NCBI RefSeq assembly: GCF_019429535.1
Contig: NZ_JAHXZM010000005.1
Location: 186,001-250,000 of the forward strand
Reading direction: 5' to 3'
From: Sphingomonas citricola
GTDB taxonomy: Bacteria > Pseudomonadota > Alphaproteobacteria > Sphingomonadales > Sphingomonadaceae
Length of the DNA stretch: 64,000 nucleotides
Shown: positions 8,100 through 15,887 of the stretch, in pieces
How the letters are laid out: each line of letters begins with the position of its first letter
How positions within the stretch are numbered: the first letter of the stretch is position 1
The notes under the pieces: generated by a model
What the model saw: only the letters and a program-made list of their open reading frames with translations
What the model was told of the DNA's origin: nothing
Database searches by the model: none
Made by a program: the position numbers and the translations under genes

Positions 8100-9842
8100 G
8101 TGAGCGCGATGATTGATCAGACGTCTTGCCTTGATAAATCACTGCCGCGGACGGCGCACGACGATCGTCTGCGCGAGCTGTTGCAGCTTACCCGTTTCCA
8201 GCGCGAGGCGCTCGATGCCGCGGCCATCGTCGCGGTCACCGACCGGCGCGGCGTCATCACCTCGGTCAACGCGCGCTTCTGCGAGATCAGCGGCTACGAC
8301 GAACACGAGCTCGTCGGCGCGACGCACCGCATCGTGCGATCCGGCCAGCACGACCGTGCGTTCTTTCAGGATCTGTACCGCACGATCTCGGCCGGCGCGG
8401 TCTGGCACGGCGTGATCTGCAACCGCGCGAAGGGCGGGCACCTCTACTGGGTCGACACGACCATCGTTCCGCACAACGACGGGTCGGGCTATACCGCGAT
8501 CCGTTTCGACGTGACGCCGCAGAAAGAGGCGGAGCAGCATCTGTGGCGGCTCGCCAACGTCGATCCGCTGACGGGCTTGCCGAACCGCCGCCGCGTCATC
8601 GAACTGCTGGGCCAGGCGATCGCCGAGGATCAATCCTTCGTGCTCGGCATCCTCGACGTCGATCACTTCAAGGAGGTGAACGACAGCGCCGGGCACGACA
8701 TCGGCGACCGGCTGCTACAATCGGTCGCGGCGTGCGTCTCGCACGCGATGGAGCCGGGCGACGTGCTCGGCCGGCTCGGCGGGGACGAGTTCGCGGTGAT
8801 CCTGCGCGCCGACACCGACCCCAACCGCGCGCGCTGCCGGCTCGAGGCGCTCAACGCCGCGATCGCGACCGATCCGGCGCTGCAGGGATTCGGCAGCGCG
8901 ATCCAGGCGAGCATCGGCGCGGCACGGTTCCCCAGCGACGCAGCGGACGCGGGGGAATTGCTCAAGCGGGCGGACATGGCCTTGTATGCCGCCAAGCGGG
9001 GCGGGCGCGGCTGCGCGCGGTTGTTCGCGCCGCAGATGGGCGAGGAGGCCGAACGCCGCGCCAACACCCGTGCCGCGATCCAGCGCGCGCTGACCGCGCA
9101 GGAGATGTTCGTCGTCTATCAGCCGATCACCACGATCGGCACGCACCAGCCGATCGCGTTCGAGGCGCTGCTGCGCTGGCGGCGGTCGGACGAGCTGGTG
9201 CAGACCCCGGCGAGTTTCGGCGACGTGTTCGACGACGATCGCACCGCGGCCGAGATCGGTTCGTTCGTGCTCGGCAAGGTCCTTTCCCAGATCAAGCGGT
9301 GGAACGACGCGGGCGTGCCGTTCCAGTCAATCGCGATCAACGCGACGCTGGGCGATTTCCGCGCCTCGTCCTTCGTCGACCGGATCGTCGCCGAGGTCGA
9401 CGCCGGCCGCCTGCGCAGCGACCAGCTGTGCGTCGAGATCACGGAGGGCATGCTGCTCGATCGCGGCGCGCGCGCGGTCCGGCAGTCGATCGACCGGTTG
9501 CACAGCCGCGGCATCCAGATCGCATTCGACGATTTCGGCACCGGCTTTGCATCATTGACCCACCTACGCCAGCTGCCGATCTCGCGCGTCAAGATCGACA
9601 AGAGCTTCATCGAGGCGATCTGCGCCGACCACAAGGACCGCGTGATCGTGAAAAGCGTCATCGACCTCGCGCACCAGCTCAACATCAACGTGGTGGCCGA
9701 GGGCGTCGAGGAACGCGAGCAGGCCGACCTGCTGCTCACCCTGTCGTGCGACCGGATCCAGGGTTTCCTGATCTCGCCCGGGGTCGGCGCGGACGACGCG
9801 GCGCGGTTCGCCTACGGCAATGCCGCCGCACTCGCGGCATGA
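8100..9842 (+). CDS. PAS-GGDEF-EAL protein (cyclic di-GMP synthase/phosphodiesterase)
   Basis: 580 residues, cytosolic, no membrane segment. A PAS domain spans about 35-140, a GGDEF domain 150-315 with an intact GGDEF motif at 227-231, and an EAL domain 325-575. The EAL motif is at 355-357, and the catalytic/metal motifs are present: CVEITEG, FDDFGTGFASL, KIDKSF and VAEGVEE. Both catalytic halves look competent. The inhibitory I-site (RxxD just before GGDEF) reads EPGD here, so product inhibition may be lost. The chosen start is a GTG at 8100; a purine-rich GGAGGAAGG lies somewhat far upstream (8077-8085). An ATG at 8109 is the alternative. It is divergent from the PilZ gene. Confidence 0.9.
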   Translation: MSAMIDQTSCLDKSLPRTAHDDRLRELLQLTRFQREALDAAAIVAVTDRRGVITSVNARFCEISGYDEHELVGATHRIVRSGQHDRAFFQDLYRTISAGAVWHGVICNRAKGGHLYWVDTTIVPHNDGSGYTAIRFDVTPQKEAEQHLWRLANVDPLTGLPNRRRVIELLGQAIAEDQSFVLGILDVDHFKEVNDSAGHDIGDRLLQSVAACVSHAMEPGDVLGRLGGDEFAVILRADTDPNRARCRLEALNAAIATDPALQGFGSAIQASIGAARFPSDAADAGELLKRADMALYAAKRGGRGCARLFAPQMGEEAERRANTRAAIQRALTAQEMFVVYQPITTIGTHQPIAFEALLRWRRSDELVQTPASFGDVFDDDRTAAEIGSFVLGKVLSQIKRWNDAGVPFQSIAINATLGDFRASSFVDRIVAEVDAGRLRSDQLCVEITEGMLLDRGARAVRQSIDRLHSRGIQIAFDDFGTGFASLTHLRQLPISRVKIDKSFIEAICADHKDRVIVKSVIDLAHQLNINVVAEGVEEREQADLLLTLSCDRIQGFLISPGVGADDAARFAYGNAAALAA

Positions 9843-9850
9843 CCACGACG

Positions 9851-10489
9851 TTATCTGATGCGGACGATGTCGCCCTTGGGCTCGTGCCCGGCTTCGAGCC
9901 CGAGCTTGACCGCGTCGGACAGGCTGCGCACACCGAGCTTGTCCATGACGTTCGCGCGGTAGGTTTCGACCGTGCGGACCGAGAGCCCGAGCCGGTAGGC
10001 GATGATCTTATTGGGAAGCCCGAGCGTGATGCCCGAGAAGACGTCGTGCTCACGCTCCGACAGGCGATCGAGCCGCGCGATCGCGGCGGCGCGGCCCGCG
10101 CGTTCGTGCTGCTCGTGGCGCTGCCGCTGCAACGCGCGGTCGACCACCGCGACCAGATCGTCGACGCGCAGCGGCTTTTCGAGAAAGTCGACCGCCCCGC
10201 CGTGCAGCGCGGCGACCGCGGCGGAGATCGTTCCCGCCCCTGTCAGCATCACGATCTTGTGCACGCTCCCCTCGCGCGCGAGCGTGCGCTGCACCTCCAT
10301 CCCGTCGACGCCAGGCATGTTGAGGTCGAGGACGATGCAGCCCGGCGGATAGGTCGCGTGGTCGGCGATGAGCGCCGCCCCGTCGGCGAATTCGCGCACC
10401 GCGAAGCCGCGCGCGGCGAGCGCATCGGCCAGCTCGGAGCGGAGGTTGGCGTCGTCGTCGACGATGTAGACCGCGCCGCGCTCGGTCAT
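9851..10489 (-). CDS. FixJ/NarL-type response regulator
   Basis: 212 residues. The N-terminal receiver has the acidic pair at 11-13 and phospho-acceptor Asp55 in LDLNMPG, with Thr (MLTGAG) and Lys (LEKPLR) switch residues. A C-terminal LuxR-type helix-turn-helix (LSEREHDVFSGITLG ... SVRTVETYRANVMDKLGV) follows near 145-200. It is a phosphorylation-controlled DNA-binding transcription factor of the FixJ class. Its ATG overlaps the stop of the upstream histidine kinase (ATGA at 10489-10486), making that kinase the likely partner. Confidence 0.9.
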   Translation of the reverse strand: MTERGAVYIVDDDANLRSELADALAARGFAVREFADGAALIADHATYPPGCIVLDLNMPGVDGMEVQRTLAREGSVHKIVMLTGAGTISAAVAALHGGAVDFLEKPLRVDDLVAVVDRALQRQRHEQHERAGRAAAIARLDRLSEREHDVFSGITLGLPNKIIAYRLGLSVRTVETYRANVMDKLGVRSLSDAVKLGLEAGHEPKGDIVRIR

Positions 10490-12729
10490 GCCGCCGCCGC
10501 CAGCGCGGCCGATGGTTTGGGAAACTGCATCCGCAACGTGGCCCCCGGTTTCGCGACATTGTCGGCGAGCGTAATCGTGCCGCCGACCTCGTCGATGATC
10601 TGGCGGCAGACGAACAGGCCCAGCCCCGTCCCCTTTCCGGCAGGTTTGGTGGTCGAGAACGCCTGAAACGCGCTGTCCGCGATGTCGGCGTGGAGCCCCG
10701 CCCCGGTATCCTCGATCGCGATGCCGATCGCGTCGGCGCCGACCTCGACCCGGACGGTGATCCGGTCGGGCGGCGCCGGCGACACCCGCAGCGCGCGCGC
10801 CGCCTCGATCGAGTCGGCCGCGTTCTGGAGCGCGTTGACGAGGATCTGCTCGACCCCGACGCGCGGCAGCATCAGCGTCGGCAGCGCCTCGGGCGTGACA
10901 ATCGACAGATGGATGTCGCGCTCCTGCACCACTGCGCGCATGAAGCGGGCGGCGTTCTGGACGGTCTGGAGCAGGTCGGTCGGCTCGCGCTCGTCGCGCT
11001 CGATCCGCGCGTAGGTCGAGGTGCGCTGGATGATCGCGGTCGCGCGCTCGACCTGCTCGACGATGCGGTCGAACTTGCGACGGGCGGGCAGGACGGCATC
11101 GCCCATGCGGTCGAGCAGCGTGCCGCCATTCTCCGCCGCCAGCGCGATCGTGAACAACGGCTGGCGCAATTCGTGGCTGAGCGCGGAGGCCATCCCGCCC
11201 AGTTCCATCAGCCGCGCGTTGTGCCGCATCTGCGTCTGGAACGCCTTGGCGGTGCGCAGCCGGATGACGCAGCCGTAGCGCCACCCGTCAAGCTGCGCGT
11301 CATGATCGTGCGCGAGCAGGAGGTACCAGTCGTCGCCGTCGCTGTTCGCCATGCGGAATTCGACCATGATGTCGTTCTGCCCGCCGACCGACTGGAACGC
11401 CGCGCGGTCGGCACTGGTCACGCGCATGACGATGTCGCGCCGGCCGAGCGTCGGGTCGAGCTTCACGAACCGCAACGCGCATTCGTCCGGATCGAAGACG
11501 ACGTCGCTGAACAGTTTCAGGTCCATCGTCGCGCGCAGCTCGGTCACCGCGCGCGCGAGCCGCGCACGCTCGTGTTCCGCCTCGAGGTAATCGTTGCTCG
11601 CGGTGGCGAACAGCGCCTGGAGCTCCGCGGTCTCGGCGAAGCGGGTCGGCCGCACGTCGATCGTCTCGCGCGCGCGGAACTTGCCGATCGCGACCACCCA
11701 GTCGTCGAGCGATCGCTGGATCGCGCGGCGAAACACCATCAAGGCGACCTGCGCGACGAACAGGAACAGCAGCAGCGGTGCGGTGCGGCGGCCGATATCG
11801 CCGAACATCGCCGTCGCCATCGGCCGCATCGGGACGATCGCGACTCTCGCACTCGGCAATGGCGCGGTCACGCACAGGTGCAGCCAATAGGTGAAGGTGT
11901 TGCGGTCGCTGGTGTTCGACCGCCTGCCCGTGTCGAACCGTTCGCACCCCAGCCGCCCCGCATCGGTGCGCCACGTGGCGGCTGACGCCACGAAGACACG
12001 GGTCACCCGCCCCTCGTCGTTGATCCGCAGCGGATAGGATCGACCCGCGGGTGCGTCCGTCCGCCCCGGCCAGTCGGCCAGATCGTGCGACACGCGCTCG
12101 TTGATCGACTGGACGGCCGCGGTCACGCCGTTCAGCTGCCCGAGCAGGAACAGGGCCGCGGCGCACGCGACGACGTTCGACACCAACGCGTCGATGCTGA
12201 ACTGGAGCGACAGATGCTCGTTGCGGACGATGCGGACGCGGCGCGGATCGTAGCGGAAGAAGAGCACGATCGCGTCGGCCGCGCCCGCGAGCACGAGCTC
12301 GCACAGCACCTTACGCGCGATGACGATCGCCGACACCTCGATCGGGCTGGCATAGGTGAGCGACAGGAACACCACGCCGATCGCTGAGCCGAACAGCCCC
12401 TGGTAGAATAGCGTGATCGTGGAGAAGCTGTGGCGACCGCGTGCCCAGCGATCGATGACGAACACGTGCCCGATCGCGAGCGCGATCGAGACGGGATGCC
12501 CCCACCAGAAGAACGTCGGCGTCATCACCGCCGCCGCGACGACGAGCGCGGGCTTCAATCCGAACCACCGCCACGCCAGCATGTAGAAGACCGGACCGGC
12601 GTAGAATTCGAACCCCGGCGCGGCGACGAAGCGCAGTGAGGAAAAGGCGAGCGCGACCACGAACGCCGCGGCGAGCGTCAGCCAGCGGCGACGCGCCGGA
12701 TGATCGGCGTCGATGACCTCTCCCACCAT
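10486..12729 (-). CDS. membrane sensor histidine kinase
   Basis: 747 residues. The N-terminal ~200 residues hold several hydrophobic helices in a MASE1-like arrangement. An extracytoplasmic segment follows (~205-315), then another membrane helix (TAPLLLFLFVAQVALMVF, ~317-334). Next come a PAS-like stretch, a dimerisation/phospho-acceptor helix with His519 in SHELRQPL, and a HATPase domain (NALQNAAD N-box, DTGAG, GKGTGLGL). The H-box and ATPase resemble FixL-type kinases that pair with FixJ regulators. The ATG at 12729 shares its A with the stop of the receiver gene upstream (TGATG). A TTG at 12732 is the alternative start. The signal sensed is unknown. Confidence 0.88.
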   Translation of the reverse strand: MVGEVIDADHPARRRWLTLAAAFVVALAFSSLRFVAAPGFEFYAGPVFYMLAWRWFGLKPALVVAAAVMTPTFFWWGHPVSIALAIGHVFVIDRWARGRHSFSTITLFYQGLFGSAIGVVFLSLTYASPIEVSAIVIARKVLCELVLAGAADAIVLFFRYDPRRVRIVRNEHLSLQFSIDALVSNVVACAAALFLLGQLNGVTAAVQSINERVSHDLADWPGRTDAPAGRSYPLRINDEGRVTRVFVASAATWRTDAGRLGCERFDTGRRSNTSDRNTFTYWLHLCVTAPLPSARVAIVPMRPMATAMFGDIGRRTAPLLLFLFVAQVALMVFRRAIQRSLDDWVVAIGKFRARETIDVRPTRFAETAELQALFATASNDYLEAEHERARLARAVTELRATMDLKLFSDVVFDPDECALRFVKLDPTLGRRDIVMRVTSADRAAFQSVGGQNDIMVEFRMANSDGDDWYLLLAHDHDAQLDGWRYGCVIRLRTAKAFQTQMRHNARLMELGGMASALSHELRQPLFTIALAAENGGTLLDRMGDAVLPARRKFDRIVEQVERATAIIQRTSTYARIERDEREPTDLLQTVQNAARFMRAVVQERDIHLSIVTPEALPTLMLPRVGVEQILVNALQNAADSIEAARALRVSPAPPDRITVRVEVGADAIGIAIEDTGAGLHADIADSAFQAFSTTKPAGKGTGLGLFVCRQIIDEVGGTITLADNVAKPGATLRMQFPKPSAALAAAA

Positions 12730-13112
12730 CAATCACGGTCCGATGTGATGTGCCCGTCGAGAATGATGCCGCGAACGACCGCGGGGCGCAATGGCTTCAT
12801 AAATAATCCCCGCGTCGCCGACTCGATTTCCTGCCGCGCGGCAAAGGTGAGATCGAGGTGCCCCGTCATCAGGTAAATGGCGGCGCGCGCGGGATCGAAA
12901 CATTGCGCCTCGCGAAGCGCTCGCAAGACATCCAGGCCATTCTCAATCCCGAGCTTGTAATCACACAGGATGACGTCGATCTCACCGGTGCACGCCGCCA
13001 TTGCCTCCGCACCATTGCGCGCACCGACCACGCGCGCGCCGAGTGTCGTCGCGAGCTCTACCAGTTCCTCGCGCAGCTCGCAGTCGTCCTCGATGATCAG
13101 CACGCGCCGCAT
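12729..13112 (-). CDS. single-domain response regulator (receiver only)
   Basis: About 127 residues, nearly all receiver: MRRVLIIEDD at the N-terminus, Asp51 (LCDYKLG) as phospho-acceptor, LMTGH, and the conserved Lys in FMKPLRP. There is no output domain, so it probably acts by protein contact or as a phosphate sink. The ATG at 13112 places the first beta strand right at the N-terminus, as usual; in-frame ATGs at 13133 and 13142 would add 7-10 residues. It lies between the CheZ-like small gene and the membrane kinase, translationally coupled to the latter. It could link the chemotaxis-type array to that kinase. Confidence 0.82.
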   Translation of the reverse strand: MRRVLIIEDDCELREELVELATTLGARVVGARNGAEAMAACTGEIDVILCDYKLGIENGLDVLRALREAQCFDPARAAIYLMTGHLDLTFAARQEIESATRGLFMKPLRPAVVRGIILDGHITSDRD

Positions 13113-13146
13113 GGGGCCGGCATGACACGTCATCGTTGACATCGCG

Positions 13147-13425
13147 CTAAGACATCGCGCGGTGGAGCCGCTGGCGCAGGTGTTCCAGTGGGACGTCGAC
13201 GATCGCGGCCGCGGCATCGTCCGCCTGGAGCAGCCCCGCGATCGCGAGCAGGTGCTGACCGATGCGGTCGAACGCCTGCAACGCGGTCATGTGCCGGATC
13301 GTGACCTCGGGATCGGCGCACAGCGCCTCGCCGATCACCTCGATCTCGCCGCGCGCGCGGACGAGCTCGTCCGCGATCTGCATCCGCAGCACGGGTGGAA
13401 GCGGGTCCGGGTCGGGGGCGGTCAT
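13147..13425 (-). CDS. small helical protein with CheZ-like DxxxQ motif
   Basis: 92 residues, predicted almost wholly alpha-helical after a Pro-rich start, with no membrane segment. The segment LQAFDRIGQHLL at 49-60 places Asp53 and Gln57 in the D-x-x-x-Q spacing that CheZ uses to dephosphorylate CheY. The rest does not resemble full-length CheZ, and the C-terminal CheY-binding peptide of CheZ is not evident. Its start overlaps the stop of the CheB-like gene (ATGA, 13425-13422), and a lone receiver gene follows. Seen: motif and context. Inferred: a minimal receiver phosphatase or a receiver-docking protein. I do not recognise it as a named family. Confidence 0.6.
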   Translation of the reverse strand: MTAPDPDPLPPVLRMQIADELVRARGEIEVIGEALCADPEVTIRHMTALQAFDRIGQHLLAIAGLLQADDAAAAIVDVPLEHLRQRLHRAMS

Positions 13426-14462
13426 GCGGCAACCGGAACGGGCGCGCGGTGGCACAGCAAGGTGCGGCCCAGCTCGGTCAGGTCGAGCGCGGTCGCCCCG
13501 GCGAGCGTTTGCGCCGCGTGCGCGAGCTCGCCCGCCTTCGCCTCGGACGCGACGACGCTGGCGACGCAGCCGCCCGCCGCGCGGACCGCGGCCGCGGCGA
13601 CGACCCCGTCGTCGCCGACCCCGCTCAGGAACCCCGCCGCGACCCGGCCACCCATCGTGGTGACGAGCGACTGGAGCAAAAGGTTCGCGGACGGCCGGTG
13701 CCCCGCGATCGGATCGCCGTCGACTAGGCGGATCACCGGCTGCGCGCCGCGATCGACCACCGCGTGGCGGTGATTGTCGCGGATGAGGTACACGTTGCCG
13801 CTTTCGAGCATTTGCCCGTCGAACGCGGCGCGCGCGGTTGGGCGCGCGGATTTCTGCAGCCGGTCGACCAGCGCGTCGGCGAACCCCAGGCTGTCGCCCA
13901 TGTGCAGGATGACCGGCGGGCAGTTCGCGGGCAGGCGGTTGACGATGTTGGTCACCATGTCGACGCTGCCGGTGTTGCCGACAAGGACCATCACGCTGTC
14001 GGGCGTCTGGTAATCGGCCCCGACGAGCGCGCCGCCGGTCGCGTGATGCGTCTTGGTCGCGGTGCCCGCCGCCGCTGCCTTCACGATCTTCGCGAGTTTC
14101 GGCCCGATCTTGCGGAACTCCTCCATCGTCGCCGCCTTGGGCTTGGGGAAGCAATCGTACGCACCGAGCTCGAGCGCCTCGAGCGTCGTCGCCGAGCCTT
14201 TCTGGGTCAGCGACGAGAGCATGATGACGGGGCGGGGCTTGTCGCGCATGATCTCACGCAGCAGCTCGATGCCGCTGGTACCCGGCATCTCAACGTCGAG
14301 CGTGACGACATCGGGGTGGGTGGTCGCGATCAGCGTGCGCGCCTCGGCCGCATTGGCGGCATGGTTGATGACCTGGATGCCGGGGGCTTCCTCCAGAACA
14401 CCGGAGAAGAGCGCGCGCATCGTGATGGAATCGTCGACGATCAGAACACGGACGGGGGGCAT
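13422..14462 (-). CDS. CheB-like protein with degenerate methylesterase site
   Basis: 346 residues from the ATG at 14462, with AGGA seven bases upstream (a TTG at 14477 is the alternative). The receiver domain is intact (acidic pair at 10-11, Asp56 in TLDVEMPG, Lys in FPKPK). The C-terminal domain aligns with CheB methylesterase. However, where active enzymes have GASTGG this protein has GNTGS (162-166), lacking the nucleophilic serine at the usual place. His187 (LHMG) and the Asp of GVGDDG near 285 are kept. It is therefore probably not a working glutamate methylesterase but a regulatory relative. A complete CheB is encoded at 15881-16903 in the same operon. Confidence 0.82.
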   Translation of the reverse strand: MPPVRVLIVDDSITMRALFSGVLEEAPGIQVINHAANAAEARTLIATTHPDVVTLDVEMPGTSGIELLREIMRDKPRPVIMLSSLTQKGSATTLEALELGAYDCFPKPKAATMEEFRKIGPKLAKIVKAAAAGTATKTHHATGGALVGADYQTPDSVMVLVGNTGSVDMVTNIVNRLPANCPPVILHMGDSLGFADALVDRLQKSARPTARAAFDGQMLESGNVYLIRDNHRHAVVDRGAQPVIRLVDGDPIAGHRPSANLLLQSLVTTMGGRVAAGFLSGVGDDGVVAAAAVRAAGGCVASVVASEAKAGELAHAAQTLAGATALDLTELGRTLLCHRAPVPVAA

Positions 14463-14495
14463 GGCATTATCCTGCAAACGGCGGGGCGGTTGGTG

Positions 14496-14945
14496 TCACG
14501 CAGCGGTGGCGAGCGGCATGGGCGCGGCCGCGATCGCCATGCATTTCAGGTCGAGCACCATCGCCATCCGGTCCTCGACCGCGATCAGCCCCTCGACGTA
14601 GCGCTCGGCGTCGGGCTGGCCGAGGTCGGGCGGCGTCTGCATCTCGCTTTCCTCGATGGTGACGATGTCGTTGACCGAATCGACGATCAGGCCGTGGAGC
14701 TGCCGGTCGATCTGCAGCACGATGATGACGTGCCGCTGCGTCGGCTCGATCGCGCCCCAGCCGAGCCGCTGGCTCAGATCCATCACGGGCAGCACCGTGC
14801 CGCGCAGGTTGACGACGCCGCGGACGAACGGCGGGGCGTGCGGGATCGCGGTGGTCGGCGTCCAGGCGCGGATCTCGCGGATCGCCATGATGTCGACGCC
14901 CAGAAGCTTGTTGTCGATGCCGAAGGTGATCAGTTGCCGTGTCAC
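14496..14945 (-). CDS. cheW: CheW chemotaxis coupling protein
   Basis: 149 residues, a single CheW/SH3-like domain that bridges receptors and CheA in the chemosensory array. Typical elements are VDIMAIREIR near 20, the RGVVNLRGTVLPVMDL strand pair near 46-61, and GLIVDSVNDIVTI near 90-102. A GTG start at 14945 was chosen because it begins the domain correctly and is preceded by GAGGAGG eight bases upstream. The longer open frame upstream overlaps cheY and is not coding. The gene follows cheY in the operon. Confidence 0.9.
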   Translation of the reverse strand: MTRQLITFGIDNKLLGVDIMAIREIRAWTPTTAIPHAPPFVRGVVNLRGTVLPVMDLSQRLGWGAIEPTQRHVIIVLQIDRQLHGLIVDSVNDIVTIEESEMQTPPDLGQPDAERYVEGLIAVEDRMAMVLDLKCMAIAAAPMPLATAA

Positions 14946-14956
14946 GATGCGCCTCC

Positions 14957-15319
14957 TCAGTGCGTGACCCGCCGCACCGCCGCGGCGAGTTTCTCGGGGT
15001 CGAATGGCTTGACGATCCAGCCCGTCGCGCCGGCTTCGCGCGCACGCGCCTTCTTCTCGGGCGAGCTCTCGGTGGTCAGGACCAGCACGGGAATGTCGCG
15101 GAAACGGTCGCGGGCGCGCAGCTCCGCGATCAGGCCGAACCCGTCGAGCCGCGGCATGTTGATGTCGGTGATGACGAGCGTGGGCGAGTTGTTGTCGAGC
15201 CACTCGAGCGCGGCGCGGCCGTCCTCGGCTTCCTCGACCTTGAACCCCGCGGCGGTCAGCGAGGCGCGCAACAGCATCCGCATGCTCATGCTGTCGTCGA
15301 CGGCAAGTATCTGTTTCAT
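14957..15319 (-). CDS. cheY: CheY-type chemotaxis response regulator
   Basis: 120 residues, one receiver domain: Asp8-Asp9, phospho-acceptor Asp52 (ITDINMP), the Thr of LTTES near 82-83, and Lys104 (WIVKPF). In chemotaxis operons this protein carries the CheA phosphate to the flagellar switch or another target. The start ATG at 15319 has GAGGAG about ten bases upstream. It sits between cheD and cheW. No flagellar motor genes lie in this window, so a type IV pilus or other output cannot be ruled out. Confidence 0.88.
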   Translation of the reverse strand: MKQILAVDDSMSMRMLLRASLTAAGFKVEEAEDGRAALEWLDNNSPTLVITDINMPRLDGFGLIAELRARDRFRDIPVLVLTTESSPEKKARAREAGATGWIVKPFDPEKLAAAVRRVTH

Positions 15320-15338
15320 CCCCGTTTTCTCCTCGATC

Positions 15339-15887
15339 TCAGAACAGCTCGACATGGCCCGACGACGGCGGCGGCGCGGCCGGCCGCCCATCGGGCACGT
15401 GCTCGGCCACGTGACGACAGCGGACCCGGCCCGACGCGGGTTGCAGCTCGAGCCTGCGCGCCAGGACGCCGCCGGTATCCTCACGCACCAACTGGATGCG
15501 ATCGGCGGCGAGGAAGTCGCGCGCGAATTGCGCGTTCTTCGACCCGATCGCGCGCATCCCCTCGTGCAGGTTCGCGCCGCCGTAGAGATGCGCGCGCATC
15601 GTCGCGCGGCTGGCGCCGCGGGTCAGCATCGCGTTGACCAGCACCTCCATCGCGTAGATCCCGTAGCGCTCGGCCTCGCCGCGATCCTCGCCGCGCCCCT
15701 CGGGCGGCGTCGGCAGCAGGAAATGGTTCATCCCGCCAAGCGCGAGCGTGGGATCGAACAGGCAGCAGGCGATGCAGCTTCCGAGCACGGTGCTGAGCAC
15801 CATCCGCTGGTCGCTCGATACCTCGCTCTCGCCCTGCATGATGGTGTGGCGCCGCGTGCGCGGTTCGGTAGCAAGCGCGCTCAGCAT
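15339..15887 (-). CDS. cheD: CheD chemoreceptor glutamine deamidase
   Basis: 182 residues. CheD deamidates glutamines in receptor cytoplasmic domains and can interact with CheC. The active-site motif STVLGSC places the nucleophilic Cys at about residue 38, and GGMNHFLLP gives the catalytic His55. The later segment HLYGGANLHEGMRAIGSKNA is also typical. It overlaps the 3' end of cheB by 7 bp. No CheC/CheX gene is visible in the window. The C-terminal ~25 residues are Pro/Arg-rich and variable. Confidence 0.88.
   Translation of the reverse strand: MLSALATEPRTRRHTIMQGESEVSSDQRMVLSTVLGSCIACCLFDPTLALGGMNHFLLPTPPEGRGEDRGEAERYGIYAMEVLVNAMLTRGASRATMRAHLYGGANLHEGMRAIGSKNAQFARDFLAADRIQLVREDTGGVLARRLELQPASGRVRCRHVAEHVPDGRPAAPPPSSGHVELF

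Noticed and set aside
14496..15203. Longer cheW frame starting inside cheY
   Set aside because: The extra 86 codons are Arg/His-rich and overlap cheY; the GTG at 14945 with GAGGAGG is a better start.
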